Of a stretch of DNA of 47,238 nt, positions 8,383 to 16,790 are shown piece after piece (within the stretch, counting starts at the first letter, position 1; each line of letters opens with the position of its first letter). The stretch is from assembly GCA_944383695.1 (NCBI GenBank), contig CALWQP010000022.1, positions 1 to 47,238 on the forward strand, in the 5' to 3' direction. The notes under the pieces were generated by a model that searched no databases, was not told the origin of the DNA, and saw only the letters and a list, made by a program, of their open reading frames with translations. Position numbers and translations under genes: made by a program. This stretch comes from an uncultured Mediterraneibacter sp. (GTDB taxonomy: Bacteria > Bacillota > Clostridia > Lachnospirales > Lachnospiraceae).

Positions 8383-9552
8383 ATGAAACAAAAGCTTTTT
8401 GACAAATTCACAGAACTTTTCGGCAGTTCAGAGGGATCGCACTTCTATTTTGCACCGGGCCGCGTGAACCTGATCGGCGAGCACACAGACTACAATGGCG
8501 GACATGTGTTTCCCTGCGCCCTGACAATGGGTACATATGGCGTGGCAAGAAAAAGAGAGGACCGCACGATGCATTTTTATTCCATGAATCTGGATGGCAT
8601 CGGTGTAGTCGAGGCTTCTCTTGACGATCTGACCAACAAAAAAGAGTACGACTGGGCAAACTATCCCCTGGGCGTTGTATGGACATTCGCTGAGAAAGGC
8701 CATAAACTGGACAGCGGTTTTGACATGGTCATCTGGGGAGATATCCCGGACGGAGCAGGACTTTCTTCCTCCGCAGCCCTTGAAGTGCTTACCGGAGTTA
8801 TCCTCACAGACCTGTTCGGCTTTACAGATCTGACCATGACGGACCTCGCCCTCTTCGGACAATACTCTGAGAACAACTTTAACGGCTGCAACTGCGGTAT
8901 CATGGATCAGTTCGCCAGCGCCAACGGTAAAAAGGACAACGCGATCTTCCTCGATACCAATACTCTGAAATTCGAGTATGCTCCCATCAAGCTGGAAGAC
9001 GCCAAGATCATCATCACAAACAGCAAGGTAAAACACAGCCTTGTAGATTCTGCTTACAATGACAGGCGTCAGGAATGCACAGACGCTCTTGCCGCCCTTA
9101 AGACAAAGCTGGACATCAGCTCTCTCGGAGACCTGACGCCGGAAGAGTTCGAAGCCAACAAAGAGCTCATTGCTGATCCGGTACAGTTAAAGCGCGCAAA
9201 ACATGCTGTATACGAAAACCAGCGCACCATCGATGCCGTTGAGGCTTTGAAAAACAATGACATCGCAAAATTCGGCGAACTGATGAACCAGTCCCACATC
9301 TCCCTGCGCGACGATTATGAGGTGTCCTGCGAAGAGATCGACATCCTTGTAGACCTGGCATGGAAGATCCCGGGCGTGATCGGTTCCCGCATCACAGGAG
9401 GCGGATTCGGCGGATGCACGGTCAGCATCGTGAAGAATGACGCCGTCGACACATTTATCGAGAGCATCGGAAAGACTTACAAGGAAAAAGTCGGACATGA
9501 GGCTGAGTTCTACACAGTCGATATCGGAGCAGGCGCTTCCCGCCTTGACTGA
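8383..9552 (+). CDS. galK: Galactokinase
   Basis: First step of the Leloir pathway: galactose plus ATP gives galactose-1-phosphate. 389 residues, the usual length. The GHMP kinase motifs are all present: GRVNLIGEHTDYNGGHVFP near residue 26, GAGLSSSAALEV near 126 and ITGGGFGGCTVS near 340. A strong GAGGAGG site precedes the ATG. It is separated from galT by 119 bp that hold a GC-rich hairpin. No galE is seen in the window. Confidence 0.97.
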   Translation: MKQKLFDKFTELFGSSEGSHFYFAPGRVNLIGEHTDYNGGHVFPCALTMGTYGVARKREDRTMHFYSMNLDGIGVVEASLDDLTNKKEYDWANYPLGVVWTFAEKGHKLDSGFDMVIWGDIPDGAGLSSSAALEVLTGVILTDLFGFTDLTMTDLALFGQYSENNFNGCNCGIMDQFASANGKKDNAIFLDTNTLKFEYAPIKLEDAKIIITNSKVKHSLVDSAYNDRRQECTDALAALKTKLDISSLGDLTPEEFEANKELIADPVQLKRAKHAVYENQRTIDAVEALKNNDIAKFGELMNQSHISLRDDYEVSCEEIDILVDLAWKIPGVIGSRITGGGFGGCTVSIVKNDAVDTFIESIGKTYKEKVGHEAEFYTVDIGAGASRLD

Positions 9553-9598
9553 TACTGACAGCCGCACAAACAGATCTTGTTTATTTCACAGTAATATC

Positions 9599-9632
9599 CC
9601 GCCGCGGCCGCGCCATACGCCAGCCGCGGCGG
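9599..9632 (+). other. Intercistronic hairpin between galK and galT
   Basis: CCGCCGCGG (9599-9607) pairs exactly with CCGCGGCGG (9624-9632) around a 16-nt loop. There is no T-tract and the galT ribosome site starts about 25 nt later, so an mRNA processing or stability element is more likely than a full terminator. Confidence 0.5.
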
Positions 9633-9671
9633 ATCAATATCCGGGAAACAATATCTAGGAGGAAAACCATT

Positions 9672-11162
9672 ATGATTTATGAATCTATCAAAAAACTGGT
9701 CCAGTACGGAATCAACACCGGACTGACCTCTGAATCAGAGCGGGTCTATACTACAAACCTTCTGCTGGACCTTCTCAAAGAGGACAGCTATGAGGATGTA
9801 TCCTGCGATCCTGACAATCTAGTTCTAGAAGACATTCTCAAAGACCTGCTGGATGAAGCGGTCAGAAGAGGTATCATCGAGGACAGCATTACATACCGCG
9901 ACCTCTTTGACACAAAGCTCATGAACTGCCTGATGCCGCGTCCTGCACAGATTCAGGATCAGTTCTGGAACAAATATGAAGATTCACCTGAGACCGCCAC
10001 AGATTATTACTATAAATTAAGCCAGGACAGTGATTATATCCGCCGCTACCGCATCAAAAAAGACAGGAAATGGACTGTTGACACACAGTACGGCACACTG
10101 GACATCACCATTAACCTGTCCAAGCCTGAGAAAGACCCCAAGGCCATCGCGGCTGCGGGAAAGGCAAAGTCCTCATCCTATCCGAAATGCCAGCTCTGTA
10201 TGGAAAATGAAGGTTATGCAGGACGCGCAGACCACCCTGCAAGGGAAAACCACAGGATCATCCCCATCACCATCCAGGGGACAAAATGGGGATTCCAGTA
10301 CTCTCCGTACGTTTATTATAATGAACACTGCATCGTCTTCAACGGTGAGCATATCCCCATGAAGATCGACCGGAACGCATTTGCAAAGCTGTTTGATTTT
10401 ATCAAGCTCTTCCCCCACTATTTCCTCGGGTCCAATGCCGACCTTCCCATTGTGGGCGGTTCGATTCTGAGTCATGACCATTTCCAGGGAGGAAATTATA
10501 CATTCGCCATGGCCAAGGCTCTGGTCATCGAAGAATTTGCCGTAAAGGGCTATGAGGATGTCTCCGCAGGCATCGTGAAATGGCCGCTCTCTGTCATCCG
10601 CCTCCGCGGGGAAGATACAGAGCGCATCATCGACCTTGCCGACCACATCCTGAAGGCATGGCGCTCCTACACAGACGAAGATGCTTTTATCTTCGCTGAG
10701 ACAGACGGCGTGCCGCACAATACGATCACCCCGATCGCGCGGAAAAAGGATGGACTCTACGAACTGGACCTCACACTGCGCAACAACATCACCACAGAGG
10801 AGCACCCGCTGGGCGTATATCATCCCCATGCGAAGCTTCATCACATCAAAAAGGAGAACATCGGGCTCATCGAAGTCATGGGACTTGCAGTCCTGCCCGC
10901 CCGCTTAAAGGGCGAGATGAAGCTCTTAAAAGAATACATCCTCGACGGAAAAGATATCCGCAGCAATGAGCAGATCGCAAAACATGCGGACTGGGTTGAT
11001 GAATTCCTTCCCGCATATGCAGATGTCAATGCGGATAATGTGGAGCATATTCTGGAACAGGAAGTGGGGAAAGTCTTCTGCCAGGTGCTGGAAGATGCAG
11101 GAGTGTATAAATGCACTGAGGATGGGATGAAAAAATTCCGGAGGTTTATAGAGATGCTGTAA
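9672..11162 (+). CDS. galT: UDP-glucose--hexose-1-phosphate uridylyltransferase, class II
   Basis: Transfers UMP from UDP-glucose to galactose-1-phosphate. 496 residues, the length of the Firmicutes GalT class (the classical proteobacterial type is near 350). The nucleotidyl-transfer motif appears as ILSHDHFQGGNYTFAMAKA, with the His-x-His-x-Gln triad; RVYTTNLLLDLL and MPRPAQIQDQFW are class-typical N-terminal segments. The ribosome site AGGAGG lies just upstream. Operon partner of galK; a strong terminator follows. Confidence 0.96.
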   Translation: MIYESIKKLVQYGINTGLTSESERVYTTNLLLDLLKEDSYEDVSCDPDNLVLEDILKDLLDEAVRRGIIEDSITYRDLFDTKLMNCLMPRPAQIQDQFWNKYEDSPETATDYYYKLSQDSDYIRRYRIKKDRKWTVDTQYGTLDITINLSKPEKDPKAIAAAGKAKSSSYPKCQLCMENEGYAGRADHPARENHRIIPITIQGTKWGFQYSPYVYYNEHCIVFNGEHIPMKIDRNAFAKLFDFIKLFPHYFLGSNADLPIVGGSILSHDHFQGGNYTFAMAKALVIEEFAVKGYEDVSAGIVKWPLSVIRLRGEDTERIIDLADHILKAWRSYTDEDAFIFAETDGVPHNTITPIARKKDGLYELDLTLRNNITTEEHPLGVYHPHAKLHHIKKENIGLIEVMGLAVLPARLKGEMKLLKEYILDGKDIRSNEQIAKHADWVDEFLPAYADVNADNVEHILEQEVGKVFCQVLEDAGVYKCTEDGMKKFRRFIEML

Positions 11163-11226
11163 ATGCGGAATTGAATTTCAAGAAACTATTACCTCTTAAC
11201 AGGGTTACAGTGTTTTAAACCGAAAG

Positions 11227-11252
11227 CGGCAGGGAAAACCTCTGCCGTTTTT
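11227..11252 (+). terminator. Rho-independent terminator after galT
   Basis: CGGCAG (11227-11232) pairs with CTGCCG (11242-11247), followed at once by five T residues. It closes the gal operon and marks the left border of the AT-rich island. Confidence 0.75.
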
Positions 11253-11307
11253 CTATGTGCTAAATGAGAATTCTGTGAAAATCTTCTTTGACCGGGATCC
11301 CAAGCAA

Positions 11308-11348
11308 ATTACAATGCGATACAAAAAAGATACAATATCCGTTATAAT
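11308..11348 (+). promoter_or_regulatory. Response regulator promoter with 11-bp-phased repeats
   Basis: The -10 TATAAT is at 11343-11348. Upstream, GATACAA occurs at 11318 and 11329, exactly 11 bp apart, and a related ATTACA at 11308. The repeats overlap the -35 position, where only a poor TACAAA is found. Tandem repeats with one-turn spacing are the usual binding pattern of OmpR/PhoB-type regulators, so I infer autoregulation by the gene that follows. Confidence 0.55.
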
Positions 11349-11367
11349 ATAGTCAGAGGTGTAAAAT

Positions 11368-12033
11368 ATGAATCGCATATTAGTTGTAGAAGATGAAAGA
11401 TCGATCGCAGATATGGTGAAAATGTGTCTCGGGAAAAACGGATACATATGTGAAATCGCAAACGATGGAATGACTGCCGCTCAAAAAGTTGAGCAAAAAC
11501 GATATGATCTAATATTGCTCGATATAATGCTCCCGGATATTGACGGTTATGACCTTATTGATTATATCAATCAATTTCAGACGCCTGTGATCTTCGTTAC
11601 TGCAAAAACATCGGTGAATGATAGAGTGAAGGGCTTAAAGCTCGGGGCAGAAGACTATATATCCAAACCTTTTGACCTGGAAGAACTTTTAGCACGGATT
11701 GAAACGGTATTGCGCAGGTATCACAAATCGGAAAGGATTCTTGCGTTAGGACATATAACGATCGATACGCTTTATAGGATCGTTCTTTTGGATGATACCC
11801 CAGTGCCATTGCCAGCAAAAGAGTATGATCTGCTTTTGTTTTTGATCAGAAACAAAAATATAGCATTGTATCGTGAAACTATTTATGAACAAGTGTGGCA
11901 GGAACCGTATTTAGGAAACACGCGTACAATAGACCTGCATATTCAGCGCTTAAAGAAAAAACTCAATTTAGGGGAAGCAATCGAAGCCATTTACAAAGTC
12001 GGATATCGATTGAATACGGAGAAAATAGAATGA
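11368..12033 (+). CDS. OmpR-family response regulator
   Basis: 221 residues. A receiver domain (residues 1-115) has the acidic pair in VVEDERS, the phosphate-accepting Asp52 in LILLDIMLPDIDG and the Thr/Lys pair in FVTAKTS and YISKPF. The C-terminal winged helix includes LPAKEYDLLLFLIRNKN and NTRTIDLHIQRLKKKL. Its stop overlaps the start of the sensor kinase (ATGA). Codon use is visibly richer in AT than in the gal genes. The target genes are probably its own operon and the C39 peptidase gene, which share GATACA-like repeats. Confidence 0.93.
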   Translation: MNRILVVEDERSIADMVKMCLGKNGYICEIANDGMTAAQKVEQKRYDLILLDIMLPDIDGYDLIDYINQFQTPVIFVTAKTSVNDRVKGLKLGAEDYISKPFDLEELLARIETVLRRYHKSERILALGHITIDTLYRIVLLDDTPVPLPAKEYDLLLFLIRNKNIALYRETIYEQVWQEPYLGNTRTIDLHIQRLKKKLNLGEAIEAIYKVGYRLNTEKIE

Positions 12034-13412
12034 AACTGTCATTTAGATTCTTTTATATTGTATATATTGTTGTCCTTATTTCTGTGGGGCTGAGCGGAAT
12101 CTTTTTAATTAAATCCACCAATGACACCCTTTGGGATATGCAGATCGAACAGGCCAATATCGATGCCAAGTACGCTGCAGACAGTTTTTTGGCATTGGCA
12201 GACATTTCATATGACGGAATATCTGAAAGCTGGATAAGCAATACCGTTGACCAGATCAAAAACAACTTAAACAGCACTGTTATGGATGTTGAAATATATA
12301 CAAAAAATACAGTAGAAAATGAATATCTGGATCTCAAGGACAATGAGGGCATTTCTCAGTTTATCAAGGAAAACGATTTCATTATTTATGAATCTGTGTG
12401 CAGGCTGAATGCAGGTGATAATGTATATTATCTTGCAGTGCATTCTGATTTCACTTCGCTTTATGAGCAATGCAATTCTTTTTGGGATAATTACAGGATC
12501 GTAGCCATTAGTGTATCCGTCATAAGCGGATTACTGTTATTTGCTCTGACGAAGAGAATCGTGCAGCCATTAAATCAACTTACAAAAACTACAGATGAGA
12601 TCGCATCGGGAAATTATGGAAAAAAAGTAGATGTCAACAGCTCTGATTATGAAATAACCAACTTATCAAAAAGTTTTAATCAGATGTCATCTGCCATAGA
12701 ACAAAAGATCAGAGAAATAAGCAAAGAATCAGAAAAACGTAATTTGTTTGTTGCCGACTTCACACATGAATTAAAAACGCCCATGACCTCGATCATCGGT
12801 TATTCTCAGATGTTAAATTCATATGAACTTAGTGATTCAGAAAGAAAAAAAGCAGTGGAGGCGATCAATCAGGAGGCGAATCGTCTTGAAAGACTATCTC
12901 TGCAATTGTTGGATTTATATGTGTTTCAAAATGAAAAGATTGAACTTGAGTTATTGGATCTTTTTGCGATCGGCGAACAGATGAAAGCCACTCTTAAATA
13001 CTTATCGGAAAAATATGATGTTTCATTTACAGTAAACTTCCACAATGAAATCGTGTACGCAAACAGCGTCTTATTGCTATCGCTCCTTTATAATCTGGCG
13101 GACAATGCATTTAAGGCATCCAGACCACAAACCTGTATCAAAATATACAGCCAGCCAGAAGGCGATGATGTAAAAATTTCTGTGGAAGATAAGGGCCGCG
13201 GAATCGCAAAAGAGAACATTAAATTTTTGACTGATCCGTTCTATAGAGAAGATAAATCCCGTTCTAGAAAATATGGCGGAGCAGAACTTGGACTATCTCT
13301 GTGTAAAGAAATCGCCTCACTTCACGGGTCTGAACTTAATTTTGAAAGCGAAACAGGCAAAGGAACCATTGTGTCCTTTACTCTGAAAAAAGGAGAGACG
13401 GATGGGGAATAA
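12030..13412 (+). CDS. Membrane sensor histidine kinase
   Basis: 460 residues from the ATG at 12030, which overlaps the regulator's TGA. TM1 is about 8-27, an extracellular sensor of about 130 residues follows, TM2 is about 157-175, then a HAMP-like segment (VQPLNQLTKTTDEIASGNYG). The phospho-acceptor His246 is in DFTHELKTPMTSIIGYSQML. The ATPase domain shows the N box LLYNLADNAFKAS, VEDKGRGIAKENI and FYREDKSRSRKYGGAELGLS. The ligand is unknown; the sensor domain has no motif I recognise. The frame is open further upstream, but that part belongs to the regulator gene in another frame. Confidence 0.92.
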   Translation: MKLSFRFFYIVYIVVLISVGLSGIFLIKSTNDTLWDMQIEQANIDAKYAADSFLALADISYDGISESWISNTVDQIKNNLNSTVMDVEIYTKNTVENEYLDLKDNEGISQFIKENDFIIYESVCRLNAGDNVYYLAVHSDFTSLYEQCNSFWDNYRIVAISVSVISGLLLFALTKRIVQPLNQLTKTTDEIASGNYGKKVDVNSSDYEITNLSKSFNQMSSAIEQKIREISKESEKRNLFVADFTHELKTPMTSIIGYSQMLNSYELSDSERKKAVEAINQEANRLERLSLQLLDLYVFQNEKIELELLDLFAIGEQMKATLKYLSEKYDVSFTVNFHNEIVYANSVLLLSLLYNLADNAFKASRPQTCIKIYSQPEGDDVKISVEDKGRGIAKENIKFLTDPFYREDKSRSRKYGGAELGLSLCKEIASLHGSELNFESETGKGTIVSFTLKKGETDGE

Positions 13413-14094
13413 AATTAAAGCGATAAGTATCCTTTTCGCATTGATACTCTTAACGTTTTGTGTTGTCTTTTTGCCACAGTTGATAAGTGACCAAAATGAT
13501 AGCTTTTTTTTGAACAAAAGAACATATTGGAATTACACGGCGCGCAGTAACACAGAAATCTCAAGTGAGCAGGTTATAAGGCTTTATCAAAATCAGGAAT
13601 TTAATTTCAATTTTATATATTTTGCTGACGAATCCTGCGATAAAACAATAGTGGCAGAAAGCTCAGCCCAGCTGTTTGAAACCGTATTTGAGAGCAACAG
13701 CTTCCTTTGCGAGTACATGAATAAAATGCTCACAGATGGAGTTTTCGTCTGTTTTCAAAACAATGTTTTAACGGTTGTTGACAACCGTCCTGTAGCCTTT
13801 CATCTGGTAAGAGTTATCGTAGAGACTCCGAATGAGAATTTGGAATTCATTTATGAAGAGAAAACAAAGACATTGCTGACCTTTTCGTACTATTTTTCTT
13901 CCTCATTTGAGAACTATAAAACCGGAATAGAGTCTTTTGTAAATGACCTGGATTCGGCACTGACAACTTATTGTGAAAATAAATTAGGACTCAGAGCAGG
14001 GGAATATTATATTGAATATACAAACGAAGATCAGAACTATGGTGATATTGTTTTTTGTATTTTGATACAAGAAGGCGAATCAGACAAAATATGA
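13402..14094 (+). CDS. Membrane-anchored protein of unknown function
   Basis: 230 residues, overlapping the kinase gene by 11 bp, so almost certainly translated with it. An N-terminal hydrophobic stretch (about residues 6-26, ISILFALILLTFCVVFLP) would act as signal or anchor, leaving about 200 residues outside the cell. That part is rich in Asn, Glu and aromatics and I recognise no domain. By position it may be an accessory to the sensor kinase, for example one that modulates signal detection; this is inference only. Confidence 0.8.
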   Translation: MGNKIKAISILFALILLTFCVVFLPQLISDQNDSFFLNKRTYWNYTARSNTEISSEQVIRLYQNQEFNFNFIYFADESCDKTIVAESSAQLFETVFESNSFLCEYMNKMLTDGVFVCFQNNVLTVVDNRPVAFHLVRVIVETPNENLEFIYEEKTKTLLTFSYYFSSSFENYKTGIESFVNDLDSALTTYCENKLGLRAGEYYIEYTNEDQNYGDIVFCILIQEGESDKI

Positions 14095-14101
14095 AATGAA
14101 A

Positions 14102-14140
14102 TATACAATTCCGATACAGAATGATATGGCTTAGGATACA
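14102..14140 (+). promoter_or_regulatory. Phased GATACA repeats upstream of the C39 peptidase gene
   Basis: TATACA at 14102, GATACA at 14113 and GATACA at 14135 start 11 and 22 bp apart. They match the repeats before the response regulator gene, and a weak TTCCGA/TAGGAT promoter pair with a 17-bp spacer (14109-14137) overlaps them. I infer that the response regulator activates this promoter. Confidence 0.5.
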
Positions 14141-14182
14141 AGTCTCCCATATGATCTAAAAAAATCATACGGGAGGCTTGTA
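14137..14182 (+). promoter_or_regulatory. Hairpin that hides the ribosome site of the C39 peptidase gene
   Basis: Bases 14137-14155 can pair with 14164-14182: 19 positions with one G-T pair and one mismatch around an 8-nt A-rich loop. The right arm holds the gene's only ribosome site, GGGAGG (14171-14176), and CTCCC in the left arm pairs with it. No run of T follows, so it is not a standard terminator. It probably limits translation until opened. Confidence 0.65.
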
Positions 14183-14185
14183 TTT

Positions 14186-14959
14186 ATGAAAAAACATGTA
14201 TGGCTCATATTCGCAGTAATTGTAATATTTTCAACAGTATTTCTTTTGTTTAATGATAAAAACTCCTATGCTACAGGTCAGGATGCTGCGGGTGAAGCGA
14301 GAAACAAAGACAATAGACCATATGAATCCGACAATGAGGATTACGCAGTTGTCGCAGAAAAATTGATCGATGTGCCTGCAATCTGCCAGTATCCTGAATT
14401 GCCAACAGGCTGTGAAGCGACTGCAGCAGCCATGGTACTGCAGTATTATGGAATTAACATTACTGCTGAAGACTTTGCAGCCGGCTGGCTGGTCTGCGAT
14501 GCGGGCTTTTATTCAATCAATGGTTTACAGTATGGCCCGGATCCAAATGAGGTTTTTGCAGGAGACCCATTTTCAGAGTATTCATACGGGTGCTATGCTG
14601 GTCCAATCGTGTCAGCAGTCAATAAAAACAGTGCCCAGTGCAGGGCGCAGAAAATCACGGGTGAATCATTGGAAACTCTTTGCGCTGAATACATTGATCA
14701 GGAAAAGCCATTGTTGATCTGGGCAACAATGAATATGAAACAATCGGAACAAGGGGATACATGGTATTTACAGAATGGAGCCAGATTCACATGGATAAGA
14801 GGAGAACACTGCCTTGTCCTTGTTGGATACAATGAAGATCATTACTTTTTAAATGATCCACAATCAGGCAGTACGGCTGCCTATGAAAAAGAGATAGTAG
14901 AAGTAAGATTTAAAGAATTAGGGTCGCAGGCAGTTTATATTTCAAAAGTAAACAGATAA
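14186..14959 (+). CDS. Exported C39-like cysteine peptidase domain protein
   Basis: 257 residues. A signal peptide or anchor (about 1-29, ending near NSYATGQ) is followed by a charged linker and a Peptidase_C39_2-type papain fold. The expected catalytic Cys76 is in LPTGCEATAAAMVLQYYG, His208 in GEHCLVLVGY and the Asp in FLNDPQSG at about 224. Proteins of this type are found on the surface of many Firmicutes, and their substrates are mostly unknown. It has its own regulatory region and hairpin-covered ribosome site and is probably controlled by the adjacent two-component system. Confidence 0.85.
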   Translation: MKKHVWLIFAVIVIFSTVFLLFNDKNSYATGQDAAGEARNKDNRPYESDNEDYAVVAEKLIDVPAICQYPELPTGCEATAAAMVLQYYGINITAEDFAAGWLVCDAGFYSINGLQYGPDPNEVFAGDPFSEYSYGCYAGPIVSAVNKNSAQCRAQKITGESLETLCAEYIDQEKPLLIWATMNMKQSEQGDTWYLQNGARFTWIRGEHCLVLVGYNEDHYFLNDPQSGSTAAYEKEIVEVRFKELGSQAVYISKVNR

Positions 14960-15011
14960 TCTGCTTTCAGGAAGCAGACCCGCCTGATAAAGAAACGGCG
15001 TTTTGAACCGG

Positions 15012-15103
15012 AATTGCCGGGGAGACTTTCCGACTGAAACAAACGAAGAAAACAGCGGAGCGCCTTTTCGACCCCTTTCACAATCGTATCCTCCCCGGCA
15101 ATT
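15012..15103. repeat. 13-bp perfect inverted repeat at the right island border
   Basis: AATTGCCGGGGAG (15012-15024) and CTCCCCGGCAATT (15091-15103) are exact reverse complements, 66 bp apart, in the gap between two convergent genes. No T-tract follows and no target-site duplication is evident. It could be a long stem, a small mobile-element relic or a recombination scar. Confidence 0.5.
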
Positions 15104-15109
15104 TCAGAT

Positions 15110-16765
15110 TTACAACAGGTTCGCCACTTCTTCAATTCCTTTTTTCCCGAAATATACTCCTTCCCCATCAATGATCATACACGGCACGCTCATGATCTGA
15201 TACTTGTCCTTTAGTTCCGGGAAGTGTGCCATATCATAGACATCTGCGGTAACCCCGGGCGATTCCAGGGCGATGCGCTGTACTGCCATGACAAGCTCCG
15301 GACACATGGTGCAGGACAGGGATACAACTGTCTGGATATGATGTCTGGCATCCAGATTGCGGATGCGTTCAAGCAGTTCGGGTTCAATTGGCTGTCCGGG
15401 ACCGGATGCATTATAGACCGCGATCACAAAGGAATTGAACTCATGTCCACCGGGAACACCGTGGAAGGATGTCCCAAGGTAATCCCCTTTTTCGCTGCAG
15501 AACCGGATAGATGGATATTCTATGCCGTCTTCCGCTGCCTGCTCCTGCCCGTCCTTTCTCCGGAATACGCACTGGATTTTTGGCGATAGCTCTTGCAGCT
15601 CATTTCCAAAGCCTTCCATCTCCCTGGACAAGCTGCTGCTATCCAGGCAAAACTCCAGGGTGACAGTTTTCTCAAGGCGGTCAAGGACAGGAGCCAACTG
15701 CTGTTTTACAGAAGCGCTCAGGAATCCGCCTTCGTCCTGTGACGGCGCATCAGCTCTTTCCCCGCTTTTTTCTTCCTCAAGCGAGATGTTTTTTCTGTCC
15801 ACTTCCTGTCTTTCAAGATGGAGCTTTTCATACATGGCAGATACATATTTTTCAAGTGATGTGGCTGCCACGGCTCCATCGGACACTGCCGTTACCACCT
15901 GCCTCAGATTTTTCACGCAGATATCGCCCGCGCCGTACACACCGTCCACGCTTGTCTTCTGGTCAATGTCCGTGACAAGATACCCCTGGTCTGTCAGTTC
16001 CACCTGATCTTTAAAAAGCTCATTGGAAGGCGCGTATCCTGCAAATACAAATATACCGAATCCTTCTCCTGCCTCCGGTTCATATTTCCATGTCCTGTCC
16101 TTTTCTGTAAAGACCGCATATTCCAGCCTGCCCATCCCTCCCGCTTCCAGAATCTCGCTCTGGAAGTGAACTTCGATCTTCGGGTGGGCCATGGCTGCTT
16201 CTGCCACAGACTGGGCACAGGTAAACTCCTCTTCTCTCACTATGATGTATACCTTCTTCGCATATTTGGTAAGGAAAACCGCCTCTTCCGCTGCGGCAAA
16301 TCCACCGCCTATGACAAAGACATCCATACCGGTAAAAAATTCTCCATCGCAGGTGGCGCAGTACGCGACTCCTCTGCCACGGAATTCCATCTCCCCTTTA
16401 AACCCGATCTTTCTCGGGCTTGCGCCTGTCGCCAGAACCATGCCCAGCGCCCTGAAAGTACCTTTGTCCGTGACTGCGGATTTCATGTCCCCTTCCAGAT
16501 CCAGGGACTTTACTTCCGCCTGTCTAAATTCCGCGCCAAAATATTCTGCCTGTCTGCGCATATTGTCTGTGAGGTGTGTGCCGTCCGTTTTCAGCACACC
16601 CGGATAATTTACAACTTCGGAGGTGATGGTGATCTGCCCTCCGATCTTCTCTTTTTCAATTACCAGCACACGATACTTCGCTCTTGCCAGATAGATAGCG
16701 GCGGCAAGTCCAGCCGGACCGCCGCCAACAATAATGCTGTCGTAGAATTCCATGTTTTCTTTCAT
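15110..16765 (-). CDS. AhpF-like NADH:peroxiredoxin reductase with reversed domain order
   Basis: 551 residues. The N-terminal 310 residues are a thioredoxin-reductase-like flavoprotein: FAD motif IVGGGPAGLAAAIYLARAK, redox pair CATC in AYCATCDGEFF, second dinucleotide site FVIGGGFAAAEEA, and GVYGAGDICV. A linker follows, then a C-terminal half with tandem thioredoxin folds like the AhpF N-terminus, with redox pair CTMC in SLSCTMCPELV. Classical AhpF has the opposite order. I start at the ATG at 16765, 7 nt after GGAGGAG. It follows ahpC by 25 bp and probably recycles that peroxiredoxin. Confidence 0.9.
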   Translation of the reverse strand: MKENMEFYDSIIVGGGPAGLAAAIYLARAKYRVLVIEKEKIGGQITITSEVVNYPGVLKTDGTHLTDNMRRQAEYFGAEFRQAEVKSLDLEGDMKSAVTDKGTFRALGMVLATGASPRKIGFKGEMEFRGRGVAYCATCDGEFFTGMDVFVIGGGFAAAEEAVFLTKYAKKVYIIVREEEFTCAQSVAEAAMAHPKIEVHFQSEILEAGGMGRLEYAVFTEKDRTWKYEPEAGEGFGIFVFAGYAPSNELFKDQVELTDQGYLVTDIDQKTSVDGVYGAGDICVKNLRQVVTAVSDGAVAATSLEKYVSAMYEKLHLERQEVDRKNISLEEEKSGERADAPSQDEGGFLSASVKQQLAPVLDRLEKTVTLEFCLDSSSLSREMEGFGNELQELSPKIQCVFRRKDGQEQAAEDGIEYPSIRFCSEKGDYLGTSFHGVPGGHEFNSFVIAVYNASGPGQPIEPELLERIRNLDARHHIQTVVSLSCTMCPELVMAVQRIALESPGVTADVYDMAHFPELKDKYQIMSVPCMIIDGEGVYFGKKGIEEVANLL

Positions 16766-16790
16766 AAGCACTCCTCCCGCGGAACTCCCA

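Noticed and set aside
14960..15000. CTGCTT/AAGCAG and CGCC/GGCG stems as terminator of the C39 gene
   Set aside because: The stems are 4-6 bp and the T-run is only four bases; too weak to list.
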